Positions 22,845 through 36,445 are shown, counted from the stretch's first letter. The stretch is DNA of 64,000 nucleotides from Rhodamnia argentea (GCF_020921035.1 NC_063150.1:2418001-2482000); one strand, 5' to 3'. Notes: generated by a model from the sequence alone, not told the origin. Made by a program: numbers and translations.

Positions 22845-24065
22845 TGCCTCGAGGAATTGGAGTTGTTTTAGCGGCCAAGAAGTGAAGTGGTTGGGTCCAG
22901 TGTTGGCTATAGTGTGGCAGATACTATTTGCAGCATCGCTTAGCTTTATGATACTGAGTTGACCAGCAGGGTGGTTTCCAAAACAGGTCATAGTTGATCA
23001 GTCTATGGGCATCTACCTTTGACTTTGACTTCACGAAAAGGAACAACGAAAATTCGAGTGGCTGAAGCAAATACTTCCAAAGAAAAACCATCTAATCCTC
23101 AACATTATATACTGAATATCTCATATCAAATGCTGACAGATCTTCCATGGGAGGCAGGTGCAGCTAATCCGAGTGAGCATATTTATCTTTTGAATGGGTA
23201 GGCAACCTGTCTTGGTAATAGAAAGCTTTTGCTATGCAGTTTTCAGTCCTCAGATTTACTTTAATCTGCAAAAAAACTGTTTCCATGCCCGGATAGAACG
23301 ACCCGTTTTCGAACTTTTGTCAGGATAGCAATGCTAATTCTTGTGCTGCTACTTCTTTACTCGCTGCTATCTTCCATAATAGATATCACCAAGTAATTCC
23401 AGATCTCATCTTCTAATTAGATTGATCTTTAACCCGTCAAACTAGCATTGTGACTCAGACAATACAGTGCTATTGGTTTCGCAAAACAGTCAGTGTTTCA
23501 GAACTGTCGACTCTTTAAGTTCATACCGTGGAAAATATCTCGGTCGTTTAACAAATCCATGGTTCACTGGCTTTTTTATTCCTCATTTTACCTATTGGAA
23601 CTGTGTCTGCTCTTTAAGTACAATTAATACTCATACAGGATACAGAGAAAGAATAATGCAGCTACGACATCAATCTACATCGCATCCCTATGAGGGCGAT
23701 TCATGGTGTGGCCACGTTCTGCGTGTGTTCTCGCGATTCCTCCTCGTGGTCCATCACTTTGGCTTGCCTTACAACCGGCGAGATCAGTATCCACACTGCA
23801 TAGGCAATGTCAAAAATTTCAGAAGAGGAAATCAAGACATGTATAGCAAACTTGCAGTGTCTTTTGTTCAAAAGAAGTTCCTTAAGCTATATCTTACCTT
23901 GACATTGATTCATTCTAACTGCTAGATACTAGTGTTTGAGCGAGTCAGAATCGGTTCAAGCTTATGCAGTGTGAATTAATGGAAAGTGACTGGATTGTGT
24001 ATGGCTTATAATGTGACCAAATGACCTGAAGTTACTAGAGATAGATAAGCAAAGCGTGGTGCCTA
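22845..24065. other. Intergenic, dirigent promoter side and SERINC 3' flank
   Basis: No gene is supported. A 152-codon plus-strand open frame at 23467-23925 has no recognisable domain, no signal peptide and no conserved motif, and it lies between two minus-strand genes, so I treat it as chance. 23940-24065 is probably the 3' UTR of the serine incorporator gene. Confidence 0.4.
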
Positions 24066-27000
24066 CTACTCACAATAGATCGTGGCTGCGAGCCATTCAT
24101 TGACGATTTTCACCCACGTGCTCGCCCAACCCACATCGATGATCCACCTTAATTCAGTTCATAAGTCAACTTCATGAATTGTTTGCATGAATTCAACAAA
24201 ATTTTCAAGGCAAGTGATTAAGCAAGGCTTTCATACTTCCTGGTGGTATTTTCGAGGTTCCAACAGATGAACAACATCGCGAAGTACATTGCTCCGAGAG
24301 AGAATACCAGGTGGAAAAACCCGTACTTGTACGGCACGTCGTCCTCCAATTGAATTTCATCCTTTCGAAACTGGAAAAAAGAAGATGAATTAAGCATTTC
24401 TTGTAAGATGAAGGAAAGATGAAAGTGAAAAGTGGAGGGACTTTTCCTTTTTTCTCTGGGGTCCGATTTTCACTTTGCAAATTTATTTGTAATTCCACAC
24501 CAGAGTTCACTTTAGAACATGAACAACAGTTTCATCTCATCCTACTCAGACTAAAGTTAACAGGAACAACTCCTTATGGAAAAAACAATCAAGGAAGAGC
24601 AATGACAGTTATGCATGATTGCCTGAAACAACCCCTTGAAGGATACTAAAAATAGTGATTCGGTCAGGATACGAAGAAGCTTGACAAGTGTTGAGACTGA
24701 AAGAGAACAGAAATTTTACCTGAAAGGATTCCGAATCAATGCCAGTAGAAAAAGTCGCCATGACAATCGCACATATTGCAATGAGGAAGCTCTGAAGAAA
24801 GAAAGCACCGATGTGAAGAATATGAAGAGAACAAATATAGTATTTTGTCTTCTCTTAGTATGAGAAGCACATAAAGAGAGAATTCATTTATTCTTTTCAC
24901 AGCATATAATTAAATTTTACATCAGTCTGGATGAAAACCTCAATTGTTAGAAACATCATGGAAAGTGGTACACCAGAATTAGCCCTTTCAGAAATTGTTT
25001 GCGTGATAATTTGTCACTTCTGACAGATTACAGGTAACCAACAGAAAATCGAGCAAATTCACATTGTTGAAAACTTACCAGTATAGTAAACCAATCATGA
25101 TGACTCCCTTGCTTCTGCATATTGCTGTTCTGTATGGCAGGCTCGCTAAACATGAAATTTAGTTATTCTTGCAGGAGGAAAAATTAACTGTTTGCGCATT
25201 CAAGAAACAACTGAAAAATCGTAAGACAGTGCCGATTGCGACTTCTGGAAGCATTTATGAGCAAGTGATAGGCGATAGAATATGGTGTTCATGTAAGTTC
25301 AATTAAGCAAATAAAAACCAAAACAAGCATGTACTGTTAAATGATGTTGGTTCTTTCCAAGACAAAACGCAGTCATTTGAAACTGGATAAAAGAGAAAGA
25401 TAATTTGTAGTTGCTGTGTAAAATCCGCAAATTTGGGCAAGATTTTCTCACCTTCTAATGGCAGACCAACAGAGGAACACAATGTACGATCCCATTATTC
25501 CTGAAGATAAAAGGCCTCTGTTGACCTGCACTAGCTCATACATGCATTAGCATCTTAGGAACAAGACAGGACGTCTTATTCTGGTAATCTTCAATAACAC
25601 AAATTAGGGGAATGCTTTGATAGTTTATTCGACTTAATTCACCTGTGAAGATTATAGATATATTGGTTACAGAACACAAAGTATCATCAAGTGTTCTAGC
25701 TAGTAAATTTGAAACCTTACTAAAAATCGAAAATGATCTTGGAATAATTAGTAGAATGCTTCTAAACATGTGTTATATATCTAAGCAGCAATTGGGCATT
25801 TATATTTGTGAACATACCACGTATTACTTCAATTGATTTTGTGTAACATACCTTGGAGTGCAAGGATATGACCAGCATCACTACAAGCAATATGCCGGTC
25901 CATGCGATAAAGAATATGTTGAGGGACTGTCCCGAAGCATAGAATTTGCAAAGCATGATAATCCCTCCTACTGACGCGACATAAAAGATTGTGGACATCA
26001 CCAATCCAATAGAGCAGCTGCAGTATCCAAGCATCCGTTATACTGGAATTGAAGTAAACGCGAAAGCCCCAGAACTCGAGCCAAATAAATTTAAAAGGAC
26101 TATTTGCCGAAATTGTAGAACAATGGAGGAAAGCAACTTTCTGACGGAGGCTTAATTAGTCATACGGAAAATGGTTCTTCGTTTATGGCTCTCATTCTCA
26201 TGAATGCTGTTAAAACTTGGGATATATGGCATGTATGTCTTTTCCGGTAGTAATATGCTTCTACAAGCAGCAAGTGCATACCTTCGCTTACTTTCTCCAT
26301 CAGGCATCCAATGATTATTCCACCAAGCGATGAACTGGATCACGCTAATGAGCTGAAGCACAAGAAATATTCTACATTTCAAAGGAAGATATCATGAGTG
26401 GGACTCCAAAATTGTTTGAGACTCACTAAGACAAAACAGAAAAGCATAGAGATTTTTGGGCATAGTCCCCCATGAAATGTATCATCTCTGTGTAGTTACT
26501 TATATTTGATGTTCAGAATCAGAACCAAATTTACATAGAACTCAAAATATAAACTTTTTCTTGCTCCGTGTAGTTGGTTTCCAGTTTCTGTTGCTTTTCA
26601 ATTTTTACAGATTTTTTTACGTGAATTTATCAATGTAAGAAAGGAGATGAGAATTACCCTGCACCTACTCGAGCAAATTCACCTGCAAAAGCATTATAGA
26701 AGGCTGTTATTCAGATAGATGAGGATCTAGTTTCTTTATATGATCAGTAAATATTTCGGGTAATAAAATTGGATTCCTCTTACTGCATTACCATTGCTAC
26801 ATTTCAGTAAAGGAACTGAACATATGAAAGTATAATGGTAAGGCAGGTTGAGGAAAGAGTCTATAAGGAGGAAAAACTAACATGTGTATGAGCATGGCAA
26901 GAGAAGAGGAACACTCTGTGCATAAATTCAAGCATAAAATTCACCAAGCCTTTACTTATGTTCAGACTAACTTACCATACAAGTGAATCAGATTTGAGGG

Positions 27001-27774
27001 GAACAACATGGGAGCTGTCATTGACCCCATCAAAATGAAGAACTTCACAACCCACCATCCCGAATGCCAGATGCTGCGGATGTCGTGGAGCTTTCTTGTA
27101 TTGAGCGTGGTAAGAAACATCAAAAAGAAAAACATCTGGAGCATATTATGTCAAGGTGTTCATGATGTTAGGTGAAGTTTGTCAACCATTAGCTACACCG
27201 CTTGCGAGGTGATAAACTTTGGCAATCTCTATGGCGAAGTTTAGTCTTCTAACAGACAGATGCGAAAGGTAAAGAGAGAGACAAGATTGTCCGCCATGGC
27301 AGAGCTCGCTGCAAAAAGTATATTAAGGATACGAAGCATCCCAGACTCACTCGGAGAACTCCCATTGTCTGAAAGCAGGCAATTCCCCCACTTCCACAAG
27401 ATTTTAAATCTGCAAAATCATATATGTAAACTTGGAAATTATGGAAGATGTCATGTGGAACAAAGAGGGGGAAATTTTCCACAGAGATCCTACTGAGCAC
27501 CAACACATCGAGGATGAAAGAGCATTGACTCACAGTGAAGCTCTGGAACGATCTTCTGACCGTAGTCACGAACGAACCACGCGACAAGATTTGTTAACAG
27601 AAAGATAATGCCATAGTAATACCGTGCGCCTAAGGACTTTTTTCTTTCATTGGAGAATGCCGCGTTCTTGGGTTCCGACGACCTTGGAGGTTCCTTCCTT
27701 CGATGATCAATCTCTAAATCAGTGGATGCAGCATCTACAATTGTTGCTTGAGCCGCTTGCACAGGCTCACTCAT
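24066..27774 (-). CDS. Serine incorporator (SERINC/TMS1 family) membrane protein
   Basis: Multi-pass membrane protein of the SERINC family, linked in other eukaryotes to serine use in phosphatidylserine and sphingolipid synthesis; the plant role is little known. Eleven minus-strand exons: 27774..27534, 27409..27333, 27135..26976, 26682..26658, 26371..26282, 26017..25852, 25525..25452, 25145..25079, 24791..24720, 24370..24237, 24147..24066. All phases agree, giving 395 residues and about ten hydrophobic segments. Family signatures: YYYGIIFLLTNLVAWFVRDYG (split here as YYYGIIFLLTN and AWFVRDYG), CFQTMGVLRVSLGCF, LNTRKLHDIRSIWHSGWW, QLISVIQFIAWWNNHW, CSIGLVMSTIFYVASV, GIMGSYIVFLCWSAIRSEP, DDVPYKYGFFHLVFSLGAMY, and DVGWASTWVKIVNEW near the C-terminus. 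Exon 4 is only 25 bases. A ttttacag acceptor lies directly before the start ATG, so the leader is probably spliced, with its first exon upstream near 28300-28400. Confidence 0.93.
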
Positions 27775-29077
27775 TCTGTAAAAGAATATGATATGAGGGA
27801 GAAGCTAAATGAGAACGTAAACAGAAAAACCAGAAAAAGCCTAAAAAAGTCTTAGCAGAAGAATGGATTAATACACTACAGAACAACAATGTGAGGCTTT
27901 ATGATGTTTGCTCAGAACGTTTACTGGGTTAGGGTTTTTCTTCTGCCACTGATAAAGCAGAATCTTCTAGAGATCAAATTTGACGACCCAAAAGCTCAGT
28001 TCATAGGAACACTGTCAAATCTTCTCCAGAGAAAATGTATCCAGTTGAACATTTCAATCTCCTTCATCCATCAATGCAGTGACAATGTGAACTCACAGAG
28101 GAGAAGGAAACAACTTGAGCATAATTTTGCAGAAACTGTGTTCTTGAGTAGAGAGAAATGCAGTTTGACACCTCCATCGCAGAACAGAACAAAGAGCTGC
28201 AAGTGCATGCAAATGCAACACTCCATCCACATCTCTCAACTAAATCTACAAAGAGCACACCCAAAATAGAAAAAGGCGTGATGAACGAGTGACTGAACCT
28301 AACCTTGTACTCCTCAGCAAAGCAGCGAGGGAAGCTCAAGTACTTTAAGCTCAGTAGCTTCTTATATATTGTAGCAAAAAGCAAGAACCACTAACACAAG
28401 CTCTCATGAAGAACAGCAAGAGCCACTTTCTGTTCTGGTGCATAGCTTTAACATAAAACCCAGCAAGAAAAGATGAACTCTGGCACAAAATACAGAAGAA
28501 AAGAATTTGGTAAATCATAATCATGCTGCTTTCAAGGGGGTCATAGCCGTTGGACCCATAATCCAAATCGCTAGCTTCCACGGCTAGCTTTTGTAATCTT
28601 CTCCTGTCACGTTACCTGTACTCACTACTGGCAACATTCACTTGGGCAAAGGATGTTTTCTTTATCATTTCTCCTTCCATTCTCTTGTGATCTTTGTTTA
28701 ACTTTTGGACTGAGCAGCTTGCTTGGAGGTTGACCTGTGCGGTTGTCCATTTCCCCCCACAGCATAACAGCTCAGCATTCTCTCTTTTTTCTTTTCTTTT
28801 CTTTTCTTTCGTTTTGTTCTGTTCTTTTTTTATGAACTCGGTGTGAGTAATCAAATGGTGGTTTCTTGCAGGTTCCGGGAGAATGGGAGATACAGACAAA
28901 AGGACTGTGGCGATTTGTCAAAGGTTTTACTTGAAATTTGCAAAAATGGAAACGTTAATAGAGGAAAGACAGTCGTAATCTTGACAGTTTTCTTTTATAA
29001 TTGCCATCTGTCTCTCCTTGATGGAATTCAATAACTTGTTGACATGGAATTCCTTGAGGCATCACTATAATGACAAA
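27775..29077. other. SERINC leader and promoter region
   Basis: No coding sequence. The minus strand has an acceptor-like ttttacag just before the SERINC ATG and a donor-like aaggttagg near 28300, which would define a leader intron of about 0.5 kb. The leader exon itself is not proven. A short CT-rich tract lies at 28780-28815. No TATA box was assigned with confidence. Confidence 0.35.
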
Positions 29078-29691
29078 AAATTGTCCCAAAAGTCCTAAAA
29101 CCCATTGTGTTTTTGCCGATTCGATCATAAACATTTTAATTGTTCCAATTGAGTCTTAAACATTTTTGCGTTTTGCTAATTGAGTTCTAAACCTTTTTCA
29201 CATTTTGTCAATTAAGTCCGTTTGATCAATTTTGGCTTGGAATTGTTGATGGATGCCAACTATCTTACTTAGTATGGCCGACGCTGACGTGGACATTTTT
29301 CTAATGATATTTTAATATTTTTGCCAAATTTATTTTTATTTATTCTTTTCTTTATTTAAATTTTTTTACAATTGTGGCCGGCGACCATCACCTAATCTAA
29401 GCAAGGGCACCATGGCCCTCGGGGACCATCTCGCTCTGACCGGGCGAGAGCGTCGGGCCCTCACTCGGATCTAGGATGGCCGCCGTTCACAATAGTGATT
29501 TCCAAAAAAAAAAATTGGCCAGCCCATACTAGGTGGAGTGTCGAGCCCTCGCTCGGGTCTAGGATGGCCGGCGTCCACGTTAGTGATTTCTAGCTAAAAA
29601 TTGGCCGGATGAACTCAATTGACCAAATTAAAAGATGCAACACTGAATTGACAAAAGTGCGGTAGGTTTCGAACTTTTTGAACAATTTTCA
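29078..29691. mobile_element. MULE-type MITE, family A copy 4, with GC-rich core
   Basis: The left end (aaaattgtcccaaaagtcct, then gccgattcgatcataaac) mirrors the right end (acaaaagtgcggtaggtttc, then gaacaattttcac). The interior at 29380-29600 is GC-rich and contains a repeated 'cactcggatctaggatggcc' / 'gctcgggtctaggatggcc' unit about 110 bases apart. The architecture matches copy 3 at 6708-7328, but the target duplication is not clear, so the exact ends are approximate. Confidence 0.6.
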
Positions 29692-31475
29692 CTCGTTACA
29701 ATAGCAAAGCTTAATTTTTTTTTCCTTGGATATATGTAGATTTTGGGAGTTCATATAATAGTTCATTGAGACGCCCCCCCATATGAAATAGGTCAAATTA
29801 AGTTGGTAATTAGGCAGCAGATTACCTTTTCTTGCAGCCAAATCAACCATTTGGGGTGCAAGTTTTTTCTTTTCCAAATCATTGAACTAGAAACGAGTTG
29901 TGTGTTTCTCTTCTACTTCACTAACTTGCCGGAATCAAAAACTGATTTCAAATTCAAGAAGAAAGAGGAATGCATTCACATCTAATCTTTGCAATTCAAG
30001 CCTTTTGTGTCCTTCAAGCTTCTAAATTTTCTTCATGTGGCCTTTTGCTTGTAATTAAGCCATCAATGACTTCTCTTTTCCGCTCTTGAATGTATTGAAG
30101 AGAAAGCAAGTGTTGGGTGTTGAGATTGGAATTTAACAGGAACACTGTAGCCAAAAAGAGCTAGAGCAATCATCATGTTCATGGGCGTTCGATAGAAGAA
30201 GAGGGGTTTTGTTGCTAACGAGCGCCGGAGGAGTCGTTGAACATACTTGATAAGATGTATTTCGATTCATTAACACAAGAAAGACGGACATATCAAAAGC
30301 TGCAAACTTCCTAATTTGATTTTGCCTAACAAAGCACCCGGGAGCAACCAATGTGACGAGCCATTAGAAGCTTCTTTTGTTAGATGAAAATCTTTGTTAT
30401 AAAATCTGGTAATTTCTCGATTTCTGCCGTAATTACATGACAACGAGAAACTAACCTGACAGTAAATTCGCGGGCTGCTCTGACATTTGAAGGGTTTTTT
30501 TGCTAAGGAGTGTCGTGAGAACACCAATTAAGCAATCGGTAAGAAAAATTTGATAAGGGACTATGAAAACTATATTATCTTTGAATTAAGCGCGCTTAGT
30601 CTTAACACCTGTCAGATCAATTGTTGATAGAAACGGTCAGCCAGAATTCCACGAAATGCAAATTAAAAAAAAAAAAAAAAGATTCAATCCCATTCTGGCT
30701 TGGCTTTTGTCTTAAGCCTTAACAAAGGAAAAGAGCGCAAAGACAAGCTGAGTGGGTCCCATCACGTTTCTGGAGCATGTGGGACCGGCTTGTTCCGCGC
30801 CAAGTTACCGTTGGCTGGAAAGCAATAACGCTTCCTTCCTTTTTTTATTTTTATTGTTTAAATCGAAGTGTCATATCGTATCATGTGTCGGTGTCGGTCT
30901 TATTTAAACAATAACGGTTTTTTTTTTAAATTAAAATAAAGCACTCCCTTCACTTTATTGAGAATTTCATCTAAAATACACACTTATATATATAATATTA
31001 TCTTGACTTTCTCTTTAAAATTAAAATTATTATTCAACATGCAGCCGATTTAATTAAAGTATTACATTGAACGTGTACCAAAAATTTAAAATTATATTAA
31101 ATAAATTAAAATTTTGGAAATAGCATAAATTTAAAAATTATATTGAATAAATTTAATGTTAGGAGATCAGTTTACAAATTGGATCAATGTTCGGGCAGTA
31201 TATTTTTGTAATTTACCGAAAGATTATTCATGATACATCTAGACGTCAGATCAACCAGTTGGGGGGAAATTCTACGGTCCGTACACAACCCGGTTCATCT
31301 CCCCCCCATCAATCATCCATCCCCACCGAAACGGTCAGGAACCCGGTTCACTTCCGAAACCATAACCATTTCCACCACCTCTTCCCACCTCCACCACCTC
31401 GTCCTCCTCCGCCGCGGCCGCCTCCTCTGCCACCAGCAGCCGAACCTCCGGACCTGCACCACCGCCGCCTCCTTA
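29692..31475. other. Intergenic, ING1 promoter side
   Basis: No gene recognised. 30870-31200 is very AT-rich and contains family-B-like fragments (attatattgaataaattt). 31290-31475 is CT/CCN-rich, typical of a plant 5' leader, and probably is the ING1 leader. Overlapping open frames there are low-complexity Pro/His readings of that leader. Confidence 0.4.
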
Positions 31476-34400
31476 ATGTCCTTCCTTGATGAATTTCAAG
31501 CAGGTGAGTGCCCATCTCGAATTCCCCCGTCCTTTTGCATCCTTCCCATTGCCCCGGTGAAACCCTAATCTTTGATTTTTCCCGGCGTCGGCAATTCGCA
31601 AGTCATGAAATGGGTTTGCTTGTGTTTGTTTTTATCTCGGTGAATTGAAGCACGTTGCTGTCGACTAAATTGGAGTGGCCCATTTTCTGTGCAGACCTTG
31701 AAGCGTTGCCTAACATACTGCAGAAGAAGTACGCGCTGTTGCGTGATCTCGATAAGAGTTTAGAGGGTACTTTCAGTCATCATTTGCTCGGTCACATTCT
31801 ATTCTGATTGTTGTGGCAAGTATGATTATTGGGTTTCTTGGGGAGGTCCTATAAAGAGAGAACCTTCAAAGCTAAGTGGTTGTTGGGTTTGTCAGGTCAA
31901 CTTTTAAACTTGGGATTAATGGAAACACAATTAGGAGATGCAATGGAGTTGTTAGTGTCATCAGCTACTGGTGCCAGCTGAAATAAGTGTAAACTTCAAA
32001 TGAGTCATCGAAGGGCATTCTTTATCGTCATGTCTTTGATGTTCTTTTGTAGGTGAAGTTATAGAATTAAACGATTCTGTAATTTCCATTTGGTAGACGC
32101 TTGGCGTATGTTATTGCATGAAAGAGACGATGAATTGTAAGCTTTTATGGTTTTGTGAAGTATTATGTGACCTTCTCCTTTTCTTTTTTGAATACGATCA
32201 GACCTCAAAAGACAGAATGAGCAACGTTGTGAGCAAGAAATTGAGGAAATTAAGCAGGGTGTTAAGTCAGGTAACACGTTCTCAGATGAAGTGCTAGACG
32301 AGCAAAAGCATAGCATAAGGATTGCCGATGAGAAGGTTGCTTTGGCTGTCCATGCGTATGATTTGGTATATAACAGTTTTTAGCCTTTGTTTATTCAAAT
32401 GATGCTGCTTGTTTTGCTTCTGATTTGGTGCACTGACTATTCTTGAATAATTTTTGGTGCTCATGCTTCCAGTACATTTCTTAGTTATTGATTTTATTTT
32501 TCTCCAGAGATACAAGTTATGCATTTCATGTATACCGGCTCCCTGCTTCTGTAGTTATGCGTACTTTTTGTTGCATGGAAGTAATATTGCATCCTTGTGG
32601 AGATCAATGCCTCATGATCTGAGAACTTCATAGCTCATTGGTAACAGGACAAAGTGCCCACACTTATGATTCAGATAATAGTCTCTCTATAGGATGGTAA
32701 ATATCAAGGATGTATTTTCTCTCATGCAGGAGCAAACACACGCTAATATTTGCATGATGGGAGTGGGATTTCATTCTTGAGTCATCTCTTCACGTGCCTA
32801 TGAAGAGACAATCAAGCATGAGCCATCAGATTTGGCAGGGAAAAAAAAAAGAAGAAGCATGAGCCATGAGCAAAAATTTAGTCAAATGTTACGTTGTGCT
32901 CTAGAGAGCTCATGGTTAAGGGTTGCTGCCTTCATGGCTTATATGCATATTGAATCGAGAATTCAACTCGGCCGCATGGCAATGAAGAGAGCTAGCATGA
33001 ACCATGTGTGGAAATGTTAATAAAATCCACTTCATGCTTTGGAGAGGTCCATATTCACAAAACGTCTCATGGCTAAGGCTTGCTGTCTCCACTGCATACC
33101 TATTGCTTATCATGGTTTTGTGATGTCTGTTAAACAATACTGGATATTGATTGTGATTTGTTTCTCTTATCAAAGTTGAACATTTTTAATTGGCTAAACA
33201 GTCATCATATCTGGTCTTTTTTTTTATTTTGTTGCCCTTTGTCTGGCCATGACGTTGTCTGGAACTTCTTTTAAGTTTTTGTTCCTTGAAATCTGGCTGA
33301 CCATGCATATGTTCAACCCGAATCAGGTAGATACACACATACAACAGTTGGATCAATATCTGAAGAAGTTCAATGAGGAGCTCCGACGTGGTATTTAATT
33401 AGCTCTACTAATTAATACATTTCATCCATTTCTATTCATACATTTTGCAAGGTTTTTACCTGGAGTTTCTACTTTTTCTACTATATGCTTATTGCTATTG
33501 TCTTGTACTGAATATCTTTTCAATGCAACCGCTGATGGCTGCAGATAAAGAGAGTGTTCCTCCGGAGGGCATATCTAGTTCCGGTGTCGATGCTCCCCCG
33601 AAGTCTGGCAGGGGTAGCGAATCTGGTAGAGGAGGACGCAAGAAGTATCTTTCTTTACTATAGATATCTCTTTGTTGACTCTGGAAGTTGTGGGGTATAT
33701 GCTCTGTCATTTCTGACTCATGACCGCTATTAAGCTCCCTCGCTCCCCCGCAACGAACGCACACTAACAAGCACACACTCCCCACCACAAGGAGTCACCC
33801 TAGGGGGGGTTGGTGGGGAGGGATTAATGAGAGAGAGAAGTTAACAGCTGCAGCATTGGAGAACCTCTCATATGAAAAGGGAACGCCTTATGCATGAAGA
33901 GGACTTAGTAGTAATGTGAAAAGCACAGAGTTGATGGAAAATTCCTCATTAGGATCTGTTGGGGAGGGATTAATGAGAGAGAGAAGTTATCAGCTGCAGT
34001 GTTGGAGAACCTCCTGTATGAAAAGGGAATGCCTTGTGCATGAAGAGGACTTAGTGGTAATGTGAAAAGCACAAAGTTGATGGAAAATTCCTCGTTAGGA
34101 TCTGTATCTGACCTCCCATATAGATTTGCGTTGGTGTTGGTGGATAGACAAAGAATTAATCATTGCTGGTAGTTCACTTGAACCCTATAAAGTCAGAACA
34201 TAATTTGCATAAATTGAAGCTAAAATTTAGGCTTTAGCACGGACTTCGGCATCTGTCTCACCGAATACAGCCATACTAATGCTATTTGTACATTGTATCT
34301 CATCCTTGTAAAGCGGTCTTAACACTTGGATGGGCTGAAGATGGAACTTTGATTCCTTGTACTCCCGTGCTAGTCCATGAGGGCGAGCTTTGGTGCGATG

Positions 34401-35274
34401 GTATGGTTTGAGTCGTGAGACAACCTGTTACCAAAAAGCAACACAAAGGCTACATACCTTTGCTGACCCTCATATATGGGGAGCCCCCTGCCAGAGGTTC
34501 TTTATGTGTCCTATGCTTGTTGTATTTGAAGATTGGCCGTAAGTTTTAGGCCGTCATGTTCCTGATGTTATAATGTTGGCGGAACTACTAATGGAGTTGA
34601 GATTGGAATGAGATGGGAATACGCTATCCTGAGCATCATCGACTTCATTCTTTTTTTCGAATGAATCTGCTGTACAAATTGCTGTGTTTGAATAGCTTTC
34701 CCCTATTTTTTCTTTATGAGAAAAATACTTCGTATTAAATCTTCATCTGCATGCGTCTGGTCTAGTTAAGGATATTTCAGTGCTTTTTATGGGTAGTAAC
34801 TGATGATTTGTTAGTGGGCATGGTCAGCCATGAGGAGTGACACTTGTTTATGGTGGCCATTTACTTGCACAGGACTCGCCTGGCTACTGCAGCAGCAACA
34901 GAAACCACTAATGCAGCTTCCACAAATCCTCCCGGTATGGAATTGGATATACCCATAGACCCTAATGAGCCCACGTACTGTTTTTGCAACCAAGTTAGCT
35001 TCGGAGAAATGGTCGCGTGTGACAATCCCGATGTATGGCTTCGAGCTTCTGATTATGTTTCACTTTTGCTTCCTCCCTCCTGCTAGTTATATCCACTGTC
35101 TAGTATTCGATCGACTTCTGGTCTTCAGAATATCTGATGTGCTTTCTTCTTCTTTGACAGTGCAAGATAGAGTGGTTCCATTATGGCTGCGTCGGACTGA
35201 AAGATGTGCCGAAAGGAAAATGGTATTGTTCGGACTGTGCAGGTCTGAAGAGTCGCAAGAAAGGACGACGATGA
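31476..35274 (+). CDS. ING1: ING1 PHD-finger chromatin protein
   Basis: Nuclear reader of histone H3 lysine-4 methylation. ING proteins work as subunits of histone acetyltransferase or deacetylase complexes. Seven plus-strand exons, 31476..31503, 31695..31766, 32202..32365, 33327..33390, 33545..33644, 34873..35032 and 35161..35274, join in frame into 233 residues, the usual length for plant ING1. The N-terminal ING coiled coil (about 1-105) shows [45 protein letters not shown] and [14 protein letters not shown] basic [15 protein letters not shown] follows at about 136-150. The PHD finger (about 176-224) has the C4HC3 ligands in [33 protein letters not shown] and WYCSDC, with the Tyr, Met and Trp of a methyl-lysine cage. 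It ends KSRKKGRR. The Arabidopsis match is At3g24010. Confidence 0.95.
33815..34107. repeat. 146-bp tandem duplication in ING1 intron 5
   Basis: Two directly adjacent copies, 33815-33960 and 33961-34107, each begin ggggagggattaatgagaga and contain 'gcatgaagaggacttagt' and 'gtgaaaagcaca'. They differ at about ten positions. The duplication lies between exons 5 and 6 and does not touch a splice site. Confidence 0.85.
34372..34520 (+). repeat. Possible SINE fragment in ING1 intron 5
   Basis: The segment has 'gagctttggtgcgatggtat' followed by 'ggtttgagtcgtgagacaac', resembling the A-box and a degenerate B-box of plant SINEs, then a pyrimidine-rich end (gagccccctgccagaggttc). The B-box is imperfect and no target duplication was seen, so this is tentative. 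Confidence 0.3.
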
Positions 35275-36445
35275 TGATATAGATTGATGAAGAGCTTGTT
35301 TCCAGTGTAACTTAGGATTTGTACATTCTGTACTAAATCTTCAGCTTTAGCCGGTAGTTGTGGTTTTAGTTGGATGAAATTGAATCCTAACCTTGTTGTC
35401 ACATTTTGTAAAAGTTTGTCTGAGAAAACTAGCTGACCTTGTTGTACTTATTGCCAATGCAAAAACCAAATCTTTGACAGAAAAAGGGGCTACCGTTCTT
35501 ATGCCATTCGAAGACTGAGTTTTTTTTTTTTTTTGGGGGTCGAAATTTTGAAGACTGAGTTCACAAGCAACAAGCAGTACAAGAGTCCATCCAATCTTAT
35601 ACATGGAAAACGAAAATGAAAGAGAAACTAGGATGCTATGATCTTTTTTAGTGCTTTTCAGCTAATTTGATGAACATCTCCTTTTTTAGCCCTGAAGTGG
35701 TCCAAGGCGCTCTCATAATCTGGAAGGCTTGACTTGATCACTGAAACTTGCTTAAAAGTTCTCCATCCATTCGTGCAAAAGAGGGAATGTTTCGGCCTTT
35801 TCACGAACTTCACTCATACCATGTCTTCCATGGCCGGCGAGGTGTGAATGGTCCATCCCAGGGCAATGTCCGCCGTTGTTACCTTCCGGCTTTCAAAAAA
35901 CTTTTTGTTTCTGCTAAGGCCGTTCTTTTCTGTTGTTTTGAAGGTGTCCAACGGCATTAAATTATGAGTTATAGGTCAGAACGATTATAATAATAAGGAG
36001 CTCTGAAGGCGAGGTTGATTTCCCTTGCATAAATTTAGTGAGAGTTGATACCGTTCTCCTAATAAGGCCATGACAGGCTTAAATTAAATTTTGTATCGAA
36101 TTGGACTGTACATGTCTCATTCGAGGGATTAAATGCCCGGAATAAATTGGGCATGGTACAATCTAATACATGGATTCGATATCTTTGAGAGCAATTATGG
36201 AAGGAATTGTGATCTGGTGTTCTTTCATGATTTTTTCTTAATTTTCTTTGATACGACGAAAGAAAGTCTGCGACCGATATTTCGCCCGCCCTAAACAATT
36301 ACGGAGATCTTATGGCGAATTGGATTGTATCGCACCAAAGACTTGCTTATGCAGACAATAATTTCAGCTATGTACTCGTAGCTCAAACCCTTTCAATTGG
36401 AGAGCCTAGATGACCCTATGGGATAATGGACTCGACCATAACTAT
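35275..36445. other. ING1 3' UTR and intergenic DNA
   Basis: 35275-35420 is likely the ING1 3' UTR. The rest is ordinary AT-rich DNA. The short plus-strand open frame at 35748-35960 and the minus-strand one at 36059-36298 show no family features. Confidence 0.4.

Noticed and set aside
23467-23925. 152-codon plus-strand open frame between dirigent and SERINC genes
   Set aside because: No recognisable family and no conserved motif; composition is that of intergenic DNA and 3' flank.
31187-31568. Pro/His-rich open frames before ING1
   Set aside because: They read through the CCN-rich ING1 leader and cross the exon 1 donor. The real start is the ATG at 31476.
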